Positions 44,359-53,671 of a DNA stretch of 64,000 bases are shown here, piece after piece. The notes beneath the pieces were generated by a model that saw only the letters and a program-made list of their open reading frames with translations, was not told the origin of the DNA and did no database searches. Each line of letters begins with the position of its first letter. Within the stretch, counting starts at the first letter, position 1. The position numbers and the translations under genes are program-made. Location of the stretch: NCBI RefSeq assembly GCF_036825535.1, contig NZ_CP098813.1, positions 1,426,001 through 1,490,000 of the forward strand, read 5' to 3'. This DNA is from Parasalinivibrio latis. Lineage in GTDB: Bacteria; Pseudomonadota; Gammaproteobacteria; Enterobacterales; Vibrionaceae.

Positions 44359-44922
44359 TTAGCGTGCGATGGGGATTCTGAAAAGGTATTCCGAATCATG
44401 CTTTCCTTGAAAATGCAAAGACTCATCAAGAAACAGGGAAACCTTTCCTTCGCGGGTATGTTTACTGTCGAGCTTTTTGAATAACGCCCAGGATCCGGGG
44501 TTATCTTCTGTGATAGTCGTTTCTACAAAACGAACATTGTCGACTTCTTTGCGATTGAGCAAGTTGTCTAACATTTTGTATGCAAGACCTTGCCCTCGAT
44601 GAGATGAGGCAATGGCTACCTGCCAGACAAAAAGCGTTTCACTGTCTTCTGGCTGTAAGTACCCGGAAATAAACCCACAAATCTTGTTGCCTTGCTCGGC
44701 AACAATACAGGTATCTTTGAAGTGTATTGCTTGGAGAAAGTTACAGTACGATGAATTTACATCGAGTGGTGGACTGTTTTTGATCAGTTCATAAATGAGG
44801 GTTCCATCAGTCTTTTTTGGTTTTCTTAATGTTATTTCGCTGGTTATAGCAGTTGTGGCTTTCTCGGCCACTGTGTCCCTGTTAGTGATTTCAATATCCA
44901 TAATATTTAGTGGTCTAAGCAT
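44359..44922 (-). CDS. ectA: Diaminobutyrate acetyltransferase
   Basis: GNAT-fold enzyme that acetylates the gamma-amino group of diaminobutyrate. The first ATG gives 187 residues; a second ATG at 44901 gives 180 and lies right after a strong inverted repeat, so it may be the real start. The GNAT core is LFVWQVAIASSHRGQGLAYKMLDNLL with the acetyl-CoA loop. First gene of ectABC-ask. Neither start has a good ribosome site. Confidence 0.93.
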   Translation of the reverse strand: MLRPLNIMDIEITNRDTVAEKATTAITSEITLRKPKKTDGTLIYELIKNSPPLDVNSSYCNFLQAIHFKDTCIVAEQGNKICGFISGYLQPEDSETLFVWQVAIASSHRGQGLAYKMLDNLLNRKEVDNVRFVETTITEDNPGSWALFKKLDSKHTREGKVSLFLDESLHFQGKHDSEYLFRIPIAR

Positions 44923-44979
44923 TCACTAAATATATTAGAGCTCTAAATATATTTTTCAACCTTGTCTTAATATTAAGAC
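44903..44979. promoter_or_regulatory. Palindrome cluster at the ectA start
   Basis: Four elements lie within 77 bases: an inverted repeat with 10-bp arms ATATTTAGTG/CACTAAATAT (44903-44912 and 44924-44933); the palindrome TTAGAGCTCTAA (44935-44946); two direct copies of CTAAATATATT 17 bases apart (44926 and 44943); and the perfect 16-bp palindrome GTCTTAATATTAAGAC (44964-44979). The half-site TATTTAGT resembles what I recall of the EctR (MarR type) operator. Regulator binding is inference; no ectR or cosR gene is in the window. Confidence 0.55.
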
Positions 44980-45122
44980 GATATTTTATGGCTATATCTT
45001 TGATTTTATTGAGTTTAAATTTTTACTGGTAATAAAAATTTAATTTTAGTTCAACGCTTTGGTGGGCTACGAAAGAGAGGTGTCTTATTATATGTACATT
45101 TTGTGTGGGGGCTGACCCAGTA

Positions 45123-45153
45123 CAGCCCGAGGGTTGAAAGTACCATCGGGCTG
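45123..45153. repeat. Strong hairpin without T-run downstream of the 45180 gene
   Basis: CAGCCCGA (45123-45130) pairs with TCGGGCTG (45146-45153); GGT/ACC inside the loop can extend it. No T-run follows on either strand, so it is not a standard terminator. Confidence 0.45.
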
Positions 45154-45179
45154 CGGTGTGGGTGTTGGTTTTAGGAGAA

Positions 45180-45530
45180 TCAGTTTCGGGAATGATGGCA
45201 GTTATCAGATGAGTGGTAGAACTCCATTTCTCGAAGGATTCTCTCAGAGAGCACCTTTGTAATAAGTTCGTTGAACTGCATTTGTAACACTTGGACTTGC
45301 TCAATTTGATCTTTAAGACCGCATCCCTCTTCTGACATTTCGAAGATAGCTTCCGGTTCCTCGTTGATTATCTCCAGGAGGGGGGTCATTTTAGCCAGTA
45401 CTGAATCAATCAGATACGGATCGGATGTCAAAGCAGCAAGCTCTTCCTTTATTTCATCAGCCAAGAAGTTTGCTGGTACATCCTGTTGGGGACTGTCTGT
45501 AATTCTGGGAAATGGAATGATCTTAGGCAT
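45180..45530 (-). CDS. Small acidic protein of unknown function
   Basis: From the ATG at 45530 the product has 116 residues: MPKIIPFPRITDSPQQD, then mostly helical acidic sequence (NFLADEIKEELAALTSD, EEPEAIFEMSEEGCGLKDQIEQVQVLQMQFNELI) and a histidine-rich end. An ATG eight codons earlier is also open. It has no signal peptide or membrane part. No family is recognised. The codon pattern and length make it a likely real gene. Confidence 0.65.
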   Translation of the reverse strand: MPKIIPFPRITDSPQQDVPANFLADEIKEELAALTSDPYLIDSVLAKMTPLLEIINEEPEAIFEMSEEGCGLKDQIEQVQVLQMQFNELITKVLSERILREMEFYHSSDNCHHSRN

Positions 45531-45832
45531 AGTGTTTTGTCTCTCAGCAAGCAAAATAAAAATGATTAATGGATTGTTATACTGGTAAAGATAATGTGTG
45601 TTTCAATCGGCGCAACATGATTAAGCAGAGTTGAGGCTGAACTAACAATATGGCTTTCCAAGATTTGTTGTGACTCGCATTTTTGCTTTCGAGACGCTTA
45701 TCTACAGGGATTGGGATAAAGGCAATCAGTAGGTGGGTTCATCAGTAAAAATGACGGCCATTTTTACTGACAGTTAACACAAATGTAATGAATGTGAAGG
45801 CGTGAAAAGTAACAGTTGAATAGATAGGGCGG
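45531..45832. other. 302-base intergenic region with no recognised feature
   Basis: AT-rich spacer between two genes on the same strand. No clear hairpin, palindrome or reading frame was seen. Confidence 0.4.
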
Positions 45833-46843
45833 TTATCCGCCCTCATTCATTTGTTCATACATCTCCAGATGATGCCGGTAAGCAGTGTCACTTTTGACAA
45901 TGTGTTGTGACCACCAGTATCGCAACAACTTAAAAAAGTCGGTTTTATACCGGTTGGGCTCAGCCTGGCAACGAAGCAGTATGACGTTGGTTTGCTGCAG
46001 CAACTTTTTATGTTCGTTGGTATGTGCTGTTAGACCCTGATATTCACTGTCTACCAGCAACGCTTCCTCCAGGGGAATATGTCGGTTTATATATTCGTTG
46101 AATAAGGTTGCAAACCTTTCAAGATTTCTTGAATCTTCATGGTTCTGGATTGCGGTATAAGCCTGGTTGATGATATTCACAAATTGTCGATTGCTGTCAT
46201 CAAGATCTACGTTGCCGACAGAATATTTATCTTGCCAGCGGATGAAGTAAGATTCAGGCTTCACTTCCAGAGTGTAATCTGCATCGCCGCCCACATCGAC
46301 AACAAAGAAACCATCGTCTTCTGTATTCGAAAAATCATCATCCATAGCAAGGATTTCATTGTCATCCCCAATAAAGGCAACAGCACCGTCAGCCTGGAAG
46401 TGAGTGCTCTTGGCTGGATCCTTTTGATACAGTGAAAAGTAATAGTCTGGGCTTTTCTTAATTTTGGGGTGAACCTGAAGTTGCTTAATCCTCTCAATAA
46501 GGGCTTCCCTGCTTACGGGCTTAACAAGAAAAGCGTCTACATCAAAAGCGATACACTGCGCGATCACTTGCTCTGAAGCGTTAGCGGTCAATATTACAAT
46601 GGGAAGATCATGCCGTAGTCCAAACCTTCCGCTCCGAAGAAGTCGGAGTAGTTCAAGCCCATCAATAGGCTCCATTTGAAGATCGGTAATGACAAAAGAG
46701 GGTTGCTGATGGAAAAGCAATGAAATTGCCTGAGCGCCGTCTTCCGCCTGGATCGATGCTTTAAAACCCACAGCTGCCGTCATCAGAGCGAGTGTTTCCC
46801 TAACTACCTCATGATCATCAACGATTAGGCATTTCTCGAGCAT
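45833..46843 (-). CDS. Response regulator with C-terminal hemerythrin-like domain
   Basis: A 336-residue protein. Receiver domain about 3-122 with DD at 9-10, phospho-accepting D54 and K108. A middle part (130-195) is acidic and of unknown fold. From about 200 it is a bacteriohemerythrin domain (WQDKYSVGNVDLDD, as in the family). Of the seven di-iron ligands, H255, E259, H274, H278, H314 and D319 are present, but the first histidine is N218. It may therefore bind iron weakly or only one iron, or sense oxygen in a changed way. No DNA-binding or output domain is present, so the hemerythrin part itself is the output or the sensor. Confidence 0.85.
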   Translation of the reverse strand: MLEKCLIVDDHEVVRETLALMTAAVGFKASIQAEDGAQAISLLFHQQPSFVITDLQMEPIDGLELLRLLRSGRFGLRHDLPIVILTANASEQVIAQCIAFDVDAFLVKPVSREALIERIKQLQVHPKIKKSPDYYFSLYQKDPAKSTHFQADGAVAFIGDDNEILAMDDDFSNTEDDGFFVVDVGGDADYTLEVKPESYFIRWQDKYSVGNVDLDDSNRQFVNIINQAYTAIQNHEDSRNLERFATLFNEYINRHIPLEEALLVDSEYQGLTAHTNEHKKLLQQTNVILLRCQAEPNRYKTDFFKLLRYWWSQHIVKSDTAYRHHLEMYEQMNEGG

Positions 46844-47017
46844 CTTGACTCCGGTTGCATACTAAACTACGAACTAATAATTGGTGAGAAAGCTGCTTAA
46901 TTCAAGAAATTGAGACTGAAAATCAGATCTGATGCATATGGAAGGTCAAATAGGGGATGGCTGTAGAATTTTGAGAGTTTTGTGGAGACCTGTTTGGTAT
47001 ATGAAGAGCAAAAACAA

Positions 47018-47044
47018 AGCGGGATGCTAGAAAGCACCCCGCCA
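47018..47044 (-). terminator. Terminator of the cold-shock gene
   Basis: Stem GCGGG-TGCT pairs with AGCA-CCCGC, with one mismatch (A/C), then TTTG TTTTT on the minus strand, about 25 bases beyond the stop. Confidence 0.75.
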
Positions 47045-47069
47045 AAATTCAATCTGTGCTGGTGTCAGC

Positions 47070-47276
47070 TTAGAGTTTAACGACGTTTGCCGCTTGAGGG
47101 CCTTTTTGGCCTTGCTCAATATCAAACTCAACAGGCTGGCCTTCTTTCAGAGTACGGAAGCCGTCGCCAGTGATTGCACGGAAGTGTACAAACACATCAG
47201 GGCCGTTTTCCTGAGAGATAAAACCAAAACCTTTTTCTTCGTTAAACCACTTAACGGTACCAGTTGCCTTAGACAT
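47070..47276 (-). CDS. Cold-shock/RNA chaperone protein of the CspA family
   Basis: A 68-residue OB-fold protein with RNP1 KGFGFI and RNP2 VFVHF, starting MSKATGTVKWFNEEKG. It binds single-stranded RNA and DNA. AGGAG lies about 7 bases before the ATG. Which Csp paralogue it is cannot be told from the sequence alone. Confidence 0.95.
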   Translation of the reverse strand: MSKATGTVKWFNEEKGFGFISQENGPDVFVHFRAITGDGFRTLKEGQPVEFDIEQGQKGPQAANVVKL

Positions 47277-47860
47277 GATGTCTCCTGAATATATGTACTA
47301 ACTTACTCTGCACAAAGCATTTTAAGCCAGGTTAATAACTCAATTATGACAGTCAGAACGCATCTATATCTTCAGGAGCCAGTCGTCTTCAGAAAGCGAG
47401 TGCCATCACGAAGTGTATAACAGCGTTATTGCATAACCAGTTCTATTACACCGGCAACGTACTTCATTCGATTTGGATTTTACCGATATTGATAGGTCTG
47501 AACCACACGCTACCAGTCTTTCCATAGATCAATGAAGCCACACGTCTGCCCTGCAATTCATACATTAGTTAGAAACAGTTTGAAATGAAAGTGATCTTAG
47601 TCTCAAATCCCGAATAGTTTGGAAATAAACTTGTTTTGTCTCAGTTGTATAAACACATTTTGGTTGAAATCCAGTGGATGTTCTTCCCCTGATCTTCTTT
47701 GCTTACTTTCGGGATAGTCAACTTCGTTCCTATGTCTTATATCCCTTTAAACAATCGCGTGTGGAAACCAGCCCTATTTGACAGATGTTTTGTGTGTATC
47801 AATACTGAGAATAGGTGTTATGGATGATGTAATAACTAGTTTTGTCAATAGGTTACAGAT
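47277..47860. promoter_or_regulatory. 584-base divergent region, cold-shock gene leader side
   Basis: No gene was found. The side next to the csp gene probably holds a long 5' leader, as in other csp genes, but no cold-box sequence could be confirmed. The side next to the 47861 gene is AT-rich. Confidence 0.4.
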
Positions 47861-49624
47861 GTGCATGGGGGCTTTTTGACTTTATTTAAATGGCTGAAAC
47901 AACTGCTCCTGGTAAGTTTTGTACCAGTAATGCTGGTTGCTTTGTTTAAGAAAGCGCTTTTCGTTAAGTATTTCACTGACTATTATGCAGATCGCGGCTT
48001 ATGGGGAAGTTTTCAGGTTCTACTGCATGACAGTTTTTATATCTTCATTACTATTACGATATTTTACGTTTCCATATTAAGACAAACGCCATACGTTATT
48101 TCAGTACTGCTCCGTATTATGGCTCTACTATTGTTGATTTTGTACATGACTGATGTCTACGTAATGTATAACTTTAACTCACGGTTGGTTATAGATGATG
48201 TTATTAAGTACAGTGGTTATGCGATTGAATATTTGAGTCAGATTAACAAGGATGTGGGACTTGTGAATTTGACATTGCTCTTGTTAATTTCTTGCGCGGT
48301 CATTTGTATTGTTTTTAATCCTTGGAAAGTTCAAGGTAAATTCAACCATTTTATTTACCTGTCTGCAATATCTAGCTTTGTTTTTTGTACTATGGCAGGA
48401 ATGGCATTAGATTCAAATAAAAATTACACTCATTCGTGGGTATTTAAAAACATCATAGATTATAACACTATGGTATTGGCTGAGCGAAAGCAATACAGTA
48501 CCGATTTCGTTGCTGATTTTAAATATTTGGAAAATCAGGTTTGTTATAACAGGAAGAGTGAGAAGAAAAACATTATTATTTTGATGGTGGAATCATTGTC
48601 AGTTTATCAAAGTAAATTGTTTTCTGGAATAAAGGACTGGACTCCGAGGCTGGATAGCATTGCGAAAAAGCATATTGCACTAACGAATTTTCATGCAAAC
48701 GGATTTACAACAGAGGATGGTGTTCGTTCTTTACTGACGGGTGAAGTGCCTGTTTATCCCCCTGCAACATTCCAAGAGGCTGGAGGGCAAAGTTTCAATG
48801 GTGTATTCGGGTTTGCCGCATCCTTGCCCAATGTGTTGAAAGAGTATGGGTATAGGTCTGAATTTCTTACCACAGCAGATTTGTCATTTTCTCGTACTGG
48901 AGAGTGGGCAGAGAGTGTTGGTTTTGATTACGTAGAGGGACATGAACACCCTTATTACGATGACTTTGAACGGTTCCACTTTCAAGCGGCCGCAGATGAA
49001 GCACTTTACAACAGAGTATTTTCAAGGATTGAACTGAATCAAACTCCGTACTTTATTTTTATTAAAACGGTTAGTACCCATCATCCCTTTTTTGACCCAG
49101 TAACGAAAGAAAAGTCAGAAGAAAAAGCTTTTCGCTACGCTGATGACCAGATCGGGAAATTCTATGATGAATTAAAGCAGACTGGTTTTTTTGAGAACGG
49201 GTTGATGATGATTGTTGGTGATCACCATGCTATGGTTCCGATTAAGAAAAAAGAGGTTGAAATATTTGGAGCAGAACGGGCTCCAGCAATGATCCCTTTT
49301 GTAATGGTATATGGTGACGAGAGATATATTAATGATGACCAATATCAACAGATAGATGTATATAACAGTCTCAATGGGTTGGTATCAGGTAAACAGTGTT
49401 ATACCAAATGGATTGGCGATATATGGGGAGGGAATGAACCAATTAATATTGTCCATAGGCGAGGTGACAACCGACATTTGCTCAGTGTGTTTTCTGAAGA
49501 CAGCGAATATCTTGTTTTACTCGATGGCAATGATACCCGTGTTATTGAAAAGGAAGAAGGTGTCGAAGGTACGGTTAAAGAAATCGTCGACAAAATCAAT
49601 CACCATAGAATTCTTCGCGAGTGA
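47861..49624 (+). CDS. LTA synthase/sulfatase-family membrane protein (AT-rich)
   Basis: A 587-residue protein with about five N-terminal membrane helices (near 8-29, 52-68, 74-98, 135-158 and 165-184) and a large periplasmic alkaline-phosphatase-fold domain from about 235. Metal and catalytic motifs of the family are present: E in ILMVESLSVY, nucleophile T in NGFTTEDGVRSLLTG, and GDHHA. Enzymes of this group transfer phosphoglycerol or phosphoethanolamine or cleave sulfate/phosphate esters; the exact target (glycan, lipid) is unknown. The start is GTG 47861 or TTG 47876; neither is clear. Base composition is visibly lower in GC than that of its neighbours, so it may have been acquired. Confidence 0.8.
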   Translation: MHGGFLTLFKWLKQLLLVSFVPVMLVALFKKALFVKYFTDYYADRGLWGSFQVLLHDSFYIFITITIFYVSILRQTPYVISVLLRIMALLLLILYMTDVYVMYNFNSRLVIDDVIKYSGYAIEYLSQINKDVGLVNLTLLLLISCAVICIVFNPWKVQGKFNHFIYLSAISSFVFCTMAGMALDSNKNYTHSWVFKNIIDYNTMVLAERKQYSTDFVADFKYLENQVCYNRKSEKKNIIILMVESLSVYQSKLFSGIKDWTPRLDSIAKKHIALTNFHANGFTTEDGVRSLLTGEVPVYPPATFQEAGGQSFNGVFGFAASLPNVLKEYGYRSEFLTTADLSFSRTGEWAESVGFDYVEGHEHPYYDDFERFHFQAAADEALYNRVFSRIELNQTPYFIFIKTVSTHHPFFDPVTKEKSEEKAFRYADDQIGKFYDELKQTGFFENGLMMIVGDHHAMVPIKKKEVEIFGAERAPAMIPFVMVYGDERYINDDQYQQIDVYNSLNGLVSGKQCYTKWIGDIWGGNEPINIVHRRGDNRHLLSVFSEDSEYLVLLDGNDTRVIEKEEGVEGTVKEIVDKINHHRILRE

Positions 49625-49728
49625 TGCTCATTGGCTTATCTATAATTGTGTCCTGACTTCCTGGTATCGATAGTATTCGAACAAACGGTTGTTAGGGCTA
49701 GAACAAATTGAGGCGCCGAGGATGTCTT

Positions 49729-50142
49729 TCAGTACCTGATTTTTTGCCTGAGTTGTTTGGTTTTTCCACGGTTCGTCTTAGTGTCAACACGCTTTTTTTG
49801 TGATGAACGGGTTGGTTTGGTGGCTCTTCGCGTTTTTTGGACAACAGCTACAGACTTTATCAGTGACTGCAAACGTTCCAGTGCATCGGCTTTGTTCATC
49901 TCCTGAGTTCGGAATTGCTGTGCTTTAATCACAATCACGCCGTCTTTAGTGATACGTTGGTCTTTCAGAGCATGCAGCCTTTCTTTATAAAACTCAGGTA
50001 AGGATGAAGACGAAATGTCGAACCTAAGATGAATAGCAGATGAGACTTTATTTACGTTCTGTCCGCCGGCTCCCTGAGCACGTATGGCAACAATTTGAAT
50101 TTCTTCTTCAGGGATACTTACGTTTGTAGAAATGATGAGCAT
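49729..50142 (-). CDS. arfB: Alternative ribosome-rescue factor ArfB (YaeJ)
   Basis: Peptidyl-tRNA hydrolase of 137 residues that frees stalled ribosomes. The GGQ motif is at residues 26-28 (AQGAGGQNVNKV), followed by a release-factor domain III-like fold and a basic, lysine/arginine-rich tail (RATKPTRSSQKKRVDTKTNR) that enters the empty mRNA channel. The end is intact. Confidence 0.94.
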   Translation of the reverse strand: MLIISTNVSIPEEEIQIVAIRAQGAGGQNVNKVSSAIHLRFDISSSSLPEFYKERLHALKDQRITKDGVIVIKAQQFRTQEMNKADALERLQSLIKSVAVVQKTRRATKPTRSSQKKRVDTKTNRGKTKQLRQKIRY

Positions 50143-50190
50143 ATCTTTTGCCGGGTAAATACAACCCGGAAACTATACACGTGAAAGTAT

Positions 50191-50224
50191 AAAAAAAGAA
50201 ACCCGCCGGCGAAGGCGGGTTTCT
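50191..50224 (-). terminator. Terminator of tal-tkt
   Basis: An 11-bp stem AGAAACCCGCC/GGCGGGTTTCT with a 6-base loop, followed by a T-run on the minus strand, 22 bases after the tkt stop. Confidence 0.85.
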
Positions 50225-50245
50225 CTATAGTTGAAGCAGCGGTAT

Positions 50246-52240
50246 TTACGCCAGCACTTCTTTGGCCTTGGCAACCACGTTTTCAACGGTGAAGCCAAAC
50301 TCCTTGAACAGCAGGTCAGCCGGGGCAGACTCACCGAAGCTGGTCATGCCAACGATACGGCCGCCGAAACCAACATACTTGTACCAGTAGTCAGCAATGC
50401 CGGCTTCCACAGCCACGCGGGCAGTGACGTCAGATGGCAGTACCGCTTCACGGTAAGCCGCATCCTGGGCATCAAACACGTCAGTACATGGCAGGGATAC
50501 AACACGTACCTTGCGGCCTTCTGCACTAAGTTGGTCTGCTGCCTGTACCGCCAGCTCCACTTCTGAGCCGGTGGCGATGAAAATCAGCTCTGGCTTGCCG
50601 TCGCTGTCTTTCAGGATGTAACCGCCCTTGGCTACATCCGCCAGTTGCGCGTCAGTACGTGGCTGCTGGGCCAGGTTCTGGCGGGAGAAAATCAGTGACG
50701 TTGGGCCGTCTTTACGCTCGATGGCGTGCTTCCAGGCAACTGCGGATTCCACCTGGTCACATGGGCGCCAGGTGCTCATGTTCGGGGTCAGGCGCAGGGA
50801 GGCAATCTGCTCAACCGGCTGGTGGGTCGGGCCGTCTTCACCCAGGCCGATAGAATCGTGGGTGTATACCTGGATGTTCTGCACCTTCATCAGGGCAGCC
50901 ATACGCATGGCATTACGGGCATATTCCATAAACATCAGGAAGGTGGCACCGTAAGGGACGAAACCGCCGTGCAGGGCAATACCGTTGATGATGGCAGTCA
51001 TACCAAATTCACGGACACCGTAGTGGATGTAGTTGCCAGACGCATCATCGTGGGTCAGGGACTTGGAGCCGGACCACATGGTGAGGTTGGACGGTGCCAA
51101 GTCAGCCGAGCCACCCATGAATTCAGGCAGCATCTTGCCGAACGCTTCCAGTGCGTTTTGGGACGCCTTGCGTGAGGCGATAGAAGCCGGGTTGGCTTGC
51201 AGCTCAGCAATGTACTTGTCCGCTTCTTCTGCGAAGTTGGCTGGCAGCTCGCCCGCCATACGGCGCTTGAACTCAGCAGCCAGCTCTGGGTGGGCGTTGG
51301 CGTAAGCGGCAAACTTCTCATCCCAGGCACTTTCTTTGGCAGCACCGGCTTCTTTGGCATCCCACTCTGCGTAGATATCCGCAGGGATGTCAAACGGGCC
51401 ATGGTTCCAGCCGAGGAATTCACGGGCTGCGGCGATTTCTGCATCACCCAGTGGGGCACCGTGGCAGTCGTGGCTGCCGGACTTGTTTGGTGAGCCGAAA
51501 CCGATGATGGTCTTGGTACAAATCAGGGTTGGCTTGCCGGTTTCTGCCTTGGCAGCCTGGACAGCCGCTTCAATGGCTTCTGCATCATGGCCGTCTACAT
51601 CACGGATAACATGCCAGCCGTACGCTTCAAAACGGGCCGGAGTGTTGTCAGTGAACCAGCCTTCTACGTGGCCGTCGATAGAGATGCCGTTGTCGTCCCA
51701 GAACGCCACCAGCTTGCCAAGGCCCAGGGTACCGGCCAGGGAGCAAGCCTCATGGGAGATACCTTCCATCAGGCAGCCGTCACCCATAAACACATAAGTG
51801 TGGTGGTCAACGATGTCATGGCCATCACGGTTGAACTGGGCAGCCAGGGCTTTTTCAGCCAGTGCCATACCCACCGCATTGGTGATGCCCTGACCCAGTG
51901 GGCCAGTGGTGGTTTCAATGCCCGGTGCATAACCGTACTCCGGGTGGCCCGGGGTTTTGGAGTGCAGCTGGCGGAAGTTTTTCAGGTCATCAATAGACAG
52001 GTCATAGCCGGTCAGGTGGAGCAGAGAGTAAATCAGCATTGAGCCGTGGCCGTTTGACAGTACGAAACGGTCGCGGTTGGCCCATTGCGGGTTTTGTGGG
52101 TTGTGGTTCATGTGGCCGCGCCACACAACTTCGGCGATATCGGCCATGCCCATTGGGGCACCCGGGTGACCAGAGTTTGCTTTTTGTACGCCGTCCATGC
52201 TCAGGGCACGGATCGCATTGGCAAGGATTTTACGTTCCAT
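50246..52240 (-). CDS. tkt: Transketolase
   Basis: Thiamine-diphosphate enzyme of 664 residues, non-oxidative pentose phosphate path. Motifs: GHPGAPMGMADIAEV near the N-terminus, GDGCLMEGISHEA with the ThDP-binding motif, and SHDCHGAPLG. It lies 74 bases after the transaldolase gene on the same strand, with a terminator behind it, so tal-tkt is one operon. Confidence 0.97.
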   Translation of the reverse strand: MERKILANAIRALSMDGVQKANSGHPGAPMGMADIAEVVWRGHMNHNPQNPQWANRDRFVLSNGHGSMLIYSLLHLTGYDLSIDDLKNFRQLHSKTPGHPEYGYAPGIETTTGPLGQGITNAVGMALAEKALAAQFNRDGHDIVDHHTYVFMGDGCLMEGISHEACSLAGTLGLGKLVAFWDDNGISIDGHVEGWFTDNTPARFEAYGWHVIRDVDGHDAEAIEAAVQAAKAETGKPTLICTKTIIGFGSPNKSGSHDCHGAPLGDAEIAAAREFLGWNHGPFDIPADIYAEWDAKEAGAAKESAWDEKFAAYANAHPELAAEFKRRMAGELPANFAEEADKYIAELQANPASIASRKASQNALEAFGKMLPEFMGGSADLAPSNLTMWSGSKSLTHDDASGNYIHYGVREFGMTAIINGIALHGGFVPYGATFLMFMEYARNAMRMAALMKVQNIQVYTHDSIGLGEDGPTHQPVEQIASLRLTPNMSTWRPCDQVESAVAWKHAIERKDGPTSLIFSRQNLAQQPRTDAQLADVAKGGYILKDSDGKPELIFIATGSEVELAVQAADQLSAEGRKVRVVSLPCTDVFDAQDAAYREAVLPSDVTARVAVEAGIADYWYKYVGFGGRIVGMTSFGESAPADLLFKEFGFTVENVVAKAKEVLA

Positions 52241-52314
52241 CAGTAATACCTGAATAATGTCGTGAAAAAGTAAGAGCGGCTCGCTGCCGCCCTTTGATAT
52301 TTTGCGTCACTCGC

Positions 52315-53265
52315 TTACAGGCGGGTGCGGATCATTTCTTCCAGTTTACCTTGGTCGACTGCGAAGTTGCGGATACCTTCGGCCAGTTTTTCAACGGCCA
52401 TAGGATCCTGGTTATGCTCCCACAGGAATTCAGACTGAGACATTGGTGCAGGACGCTCTTTTACGGTTACTTCGGGGTTCAGTTTACGAACCACGTCGCC
52501 ATCAGCATCGCTCAATTCCTGGAGCAGTTGTGGACTGATTGTGAGACGGTCGCATCCGGCCAGTTCGAGAATTTCGCCAATGTTACGGAAGCTGGCACCC
52601 ATAACGACAGTGTTGTAACCGTGTTCTTTGTAGTAGTTGTAGATCTTGGTTACAGACAGTACGCCTGGATCTTCTGAAGGTTCAAAATCACGACCTTCTT
52701 TGGCTTTGTACCAGTCCATGATACGGCCAACGAATGGAGAAATGAGGAACGCACCGGCTTCGGCACAGGCTCGAGCCTGGGCAAATGAGAACAGAAGCGT
52801 CAGGTTACAGTTGATGCCTTCTTTTTCGAGGATTTCAGCTGCGCGGATACCTTCCCAAGTAGAAGCCAATTTAATCAGGATACGGTCATTTGAAATACCG
52901 GCTTCATTGTAGAGGCTGATCAAGCGGCGTGCTTTCTCAACACTGGCTTCGGTGTTGTAGGAAAGACGGGCATCTACTTCGGTAGAGATCCGGCCTGGTA
53001 CGATATTTAGAATCTCTTTACCAATGTTGACCGCAAGACGATCACAAGCATCAGATACTTGCTGGTCTGCATCATTGCTTTGGGATTTTGCCCAAGAAAT
53101 AGCTTCATCAATCAACGACGCATACTCAGGGATTTGCGCAGCTTTAAGAATCAGAGAAGGGTTAGTTGTAGCATCCTGTGGCTTGTATTTAGCCATTGCG
53201 TCGATATCACCTGTGTCTGCGACAACGGTGGTGAAGTTACGAAGTTGTTCCAGTTTGTTGCTCAT
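52315..53265 (-). CDS. tal: Transaldolase
   Basis: Class I enzyme of 316 residues from the ATG at 53265, close to E. coli TalB (317). The Schiff-base lysine is in RILIKLASTWEGI and the sequence TTNPSLILKAA is typical. An extra three codons up to a TTG are open but not needed. First gene of tal-tkt; the 29-bp SorC-type operator lies 121 bases upstream of the start. Confidence 0.96.
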   Translation of the reverse strand: MSNKLEQLRNFTTVVADTGDIDAMAKYKPQDATTNPSLILKAAQIPEYASLIDEAISWAKSQSNDADQQVSDACDRLAVNIGKEILNIVPGRISTEVDARLSYNTEASVEKARRLISLYNEAGISNDRILIKLASTWEGIRAAEILEKEGINCNLTLLFSFAQARACAEAGAFLISPFVGRIMDWYKAKEGRDFEPSEDPGVLSVTKIYNYYKEHGYNTVVMGASFRNIGEILELAGCDRLTISPQLLQELSDADGDVVRKLNPEVTVKERPAPMSQSEFLWEHNQDPMAVEKLAEGIRNFAVDQGKLEEMIRTRL

Positions 53266-53385
53266 CACACTCAACCTTCTGTTTTTCCTGGAAGTAAGCA
53301 GCTGAGGAGGCGGCTGTCAGCCAGCTGCGTAATCAAATTTTAACAAGTATCATTCTGCTCATCTTGTAGCACTTTTTTTAGTGCG

Positions 53386-53414
53386 TGAACAAATGTTATA
53401 TGCGTGAGCAAATG
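53386..53414. promoter_or_regulatory. Direct-repeat operator A, upstream of tal
   Basis: TGAACAAATGTT is followed 19 bases later by GAGCAAATG. The same 29-bp arrangement with near-identical sequence stands before the SorC-family regulator gene (54760-54788), so both are probably bound by that regulator. Confidence 0.6.
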
Positions 53415-53671
53415 ATAGGGCGATCTTTGAGTTTTTTGCGTGAGTTGTCAATCTATTCATTTGATAGATGATATTAATCAACCAATAGAGAAATGATTAA
53501 TGTGATCGTGATCACTAAGCTGCGTCAGGGCGGTGAATCTGAGGTTTCTTGCACAGATGTTTTGGGCGAAATCATGTGCTCAAGCTGTGAGGGATGCGCG
53601 GTGTGCCGTGAATGAATTTGCTGAAAATAATATGGGATGCGGAAGATGACAGGTTACAACAAGATAACAAA

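Noticed and set aside
47277..47400. Cold box of the csp leader
   Set aside because: No sequence close to the known cold box could be confirmed by eye.
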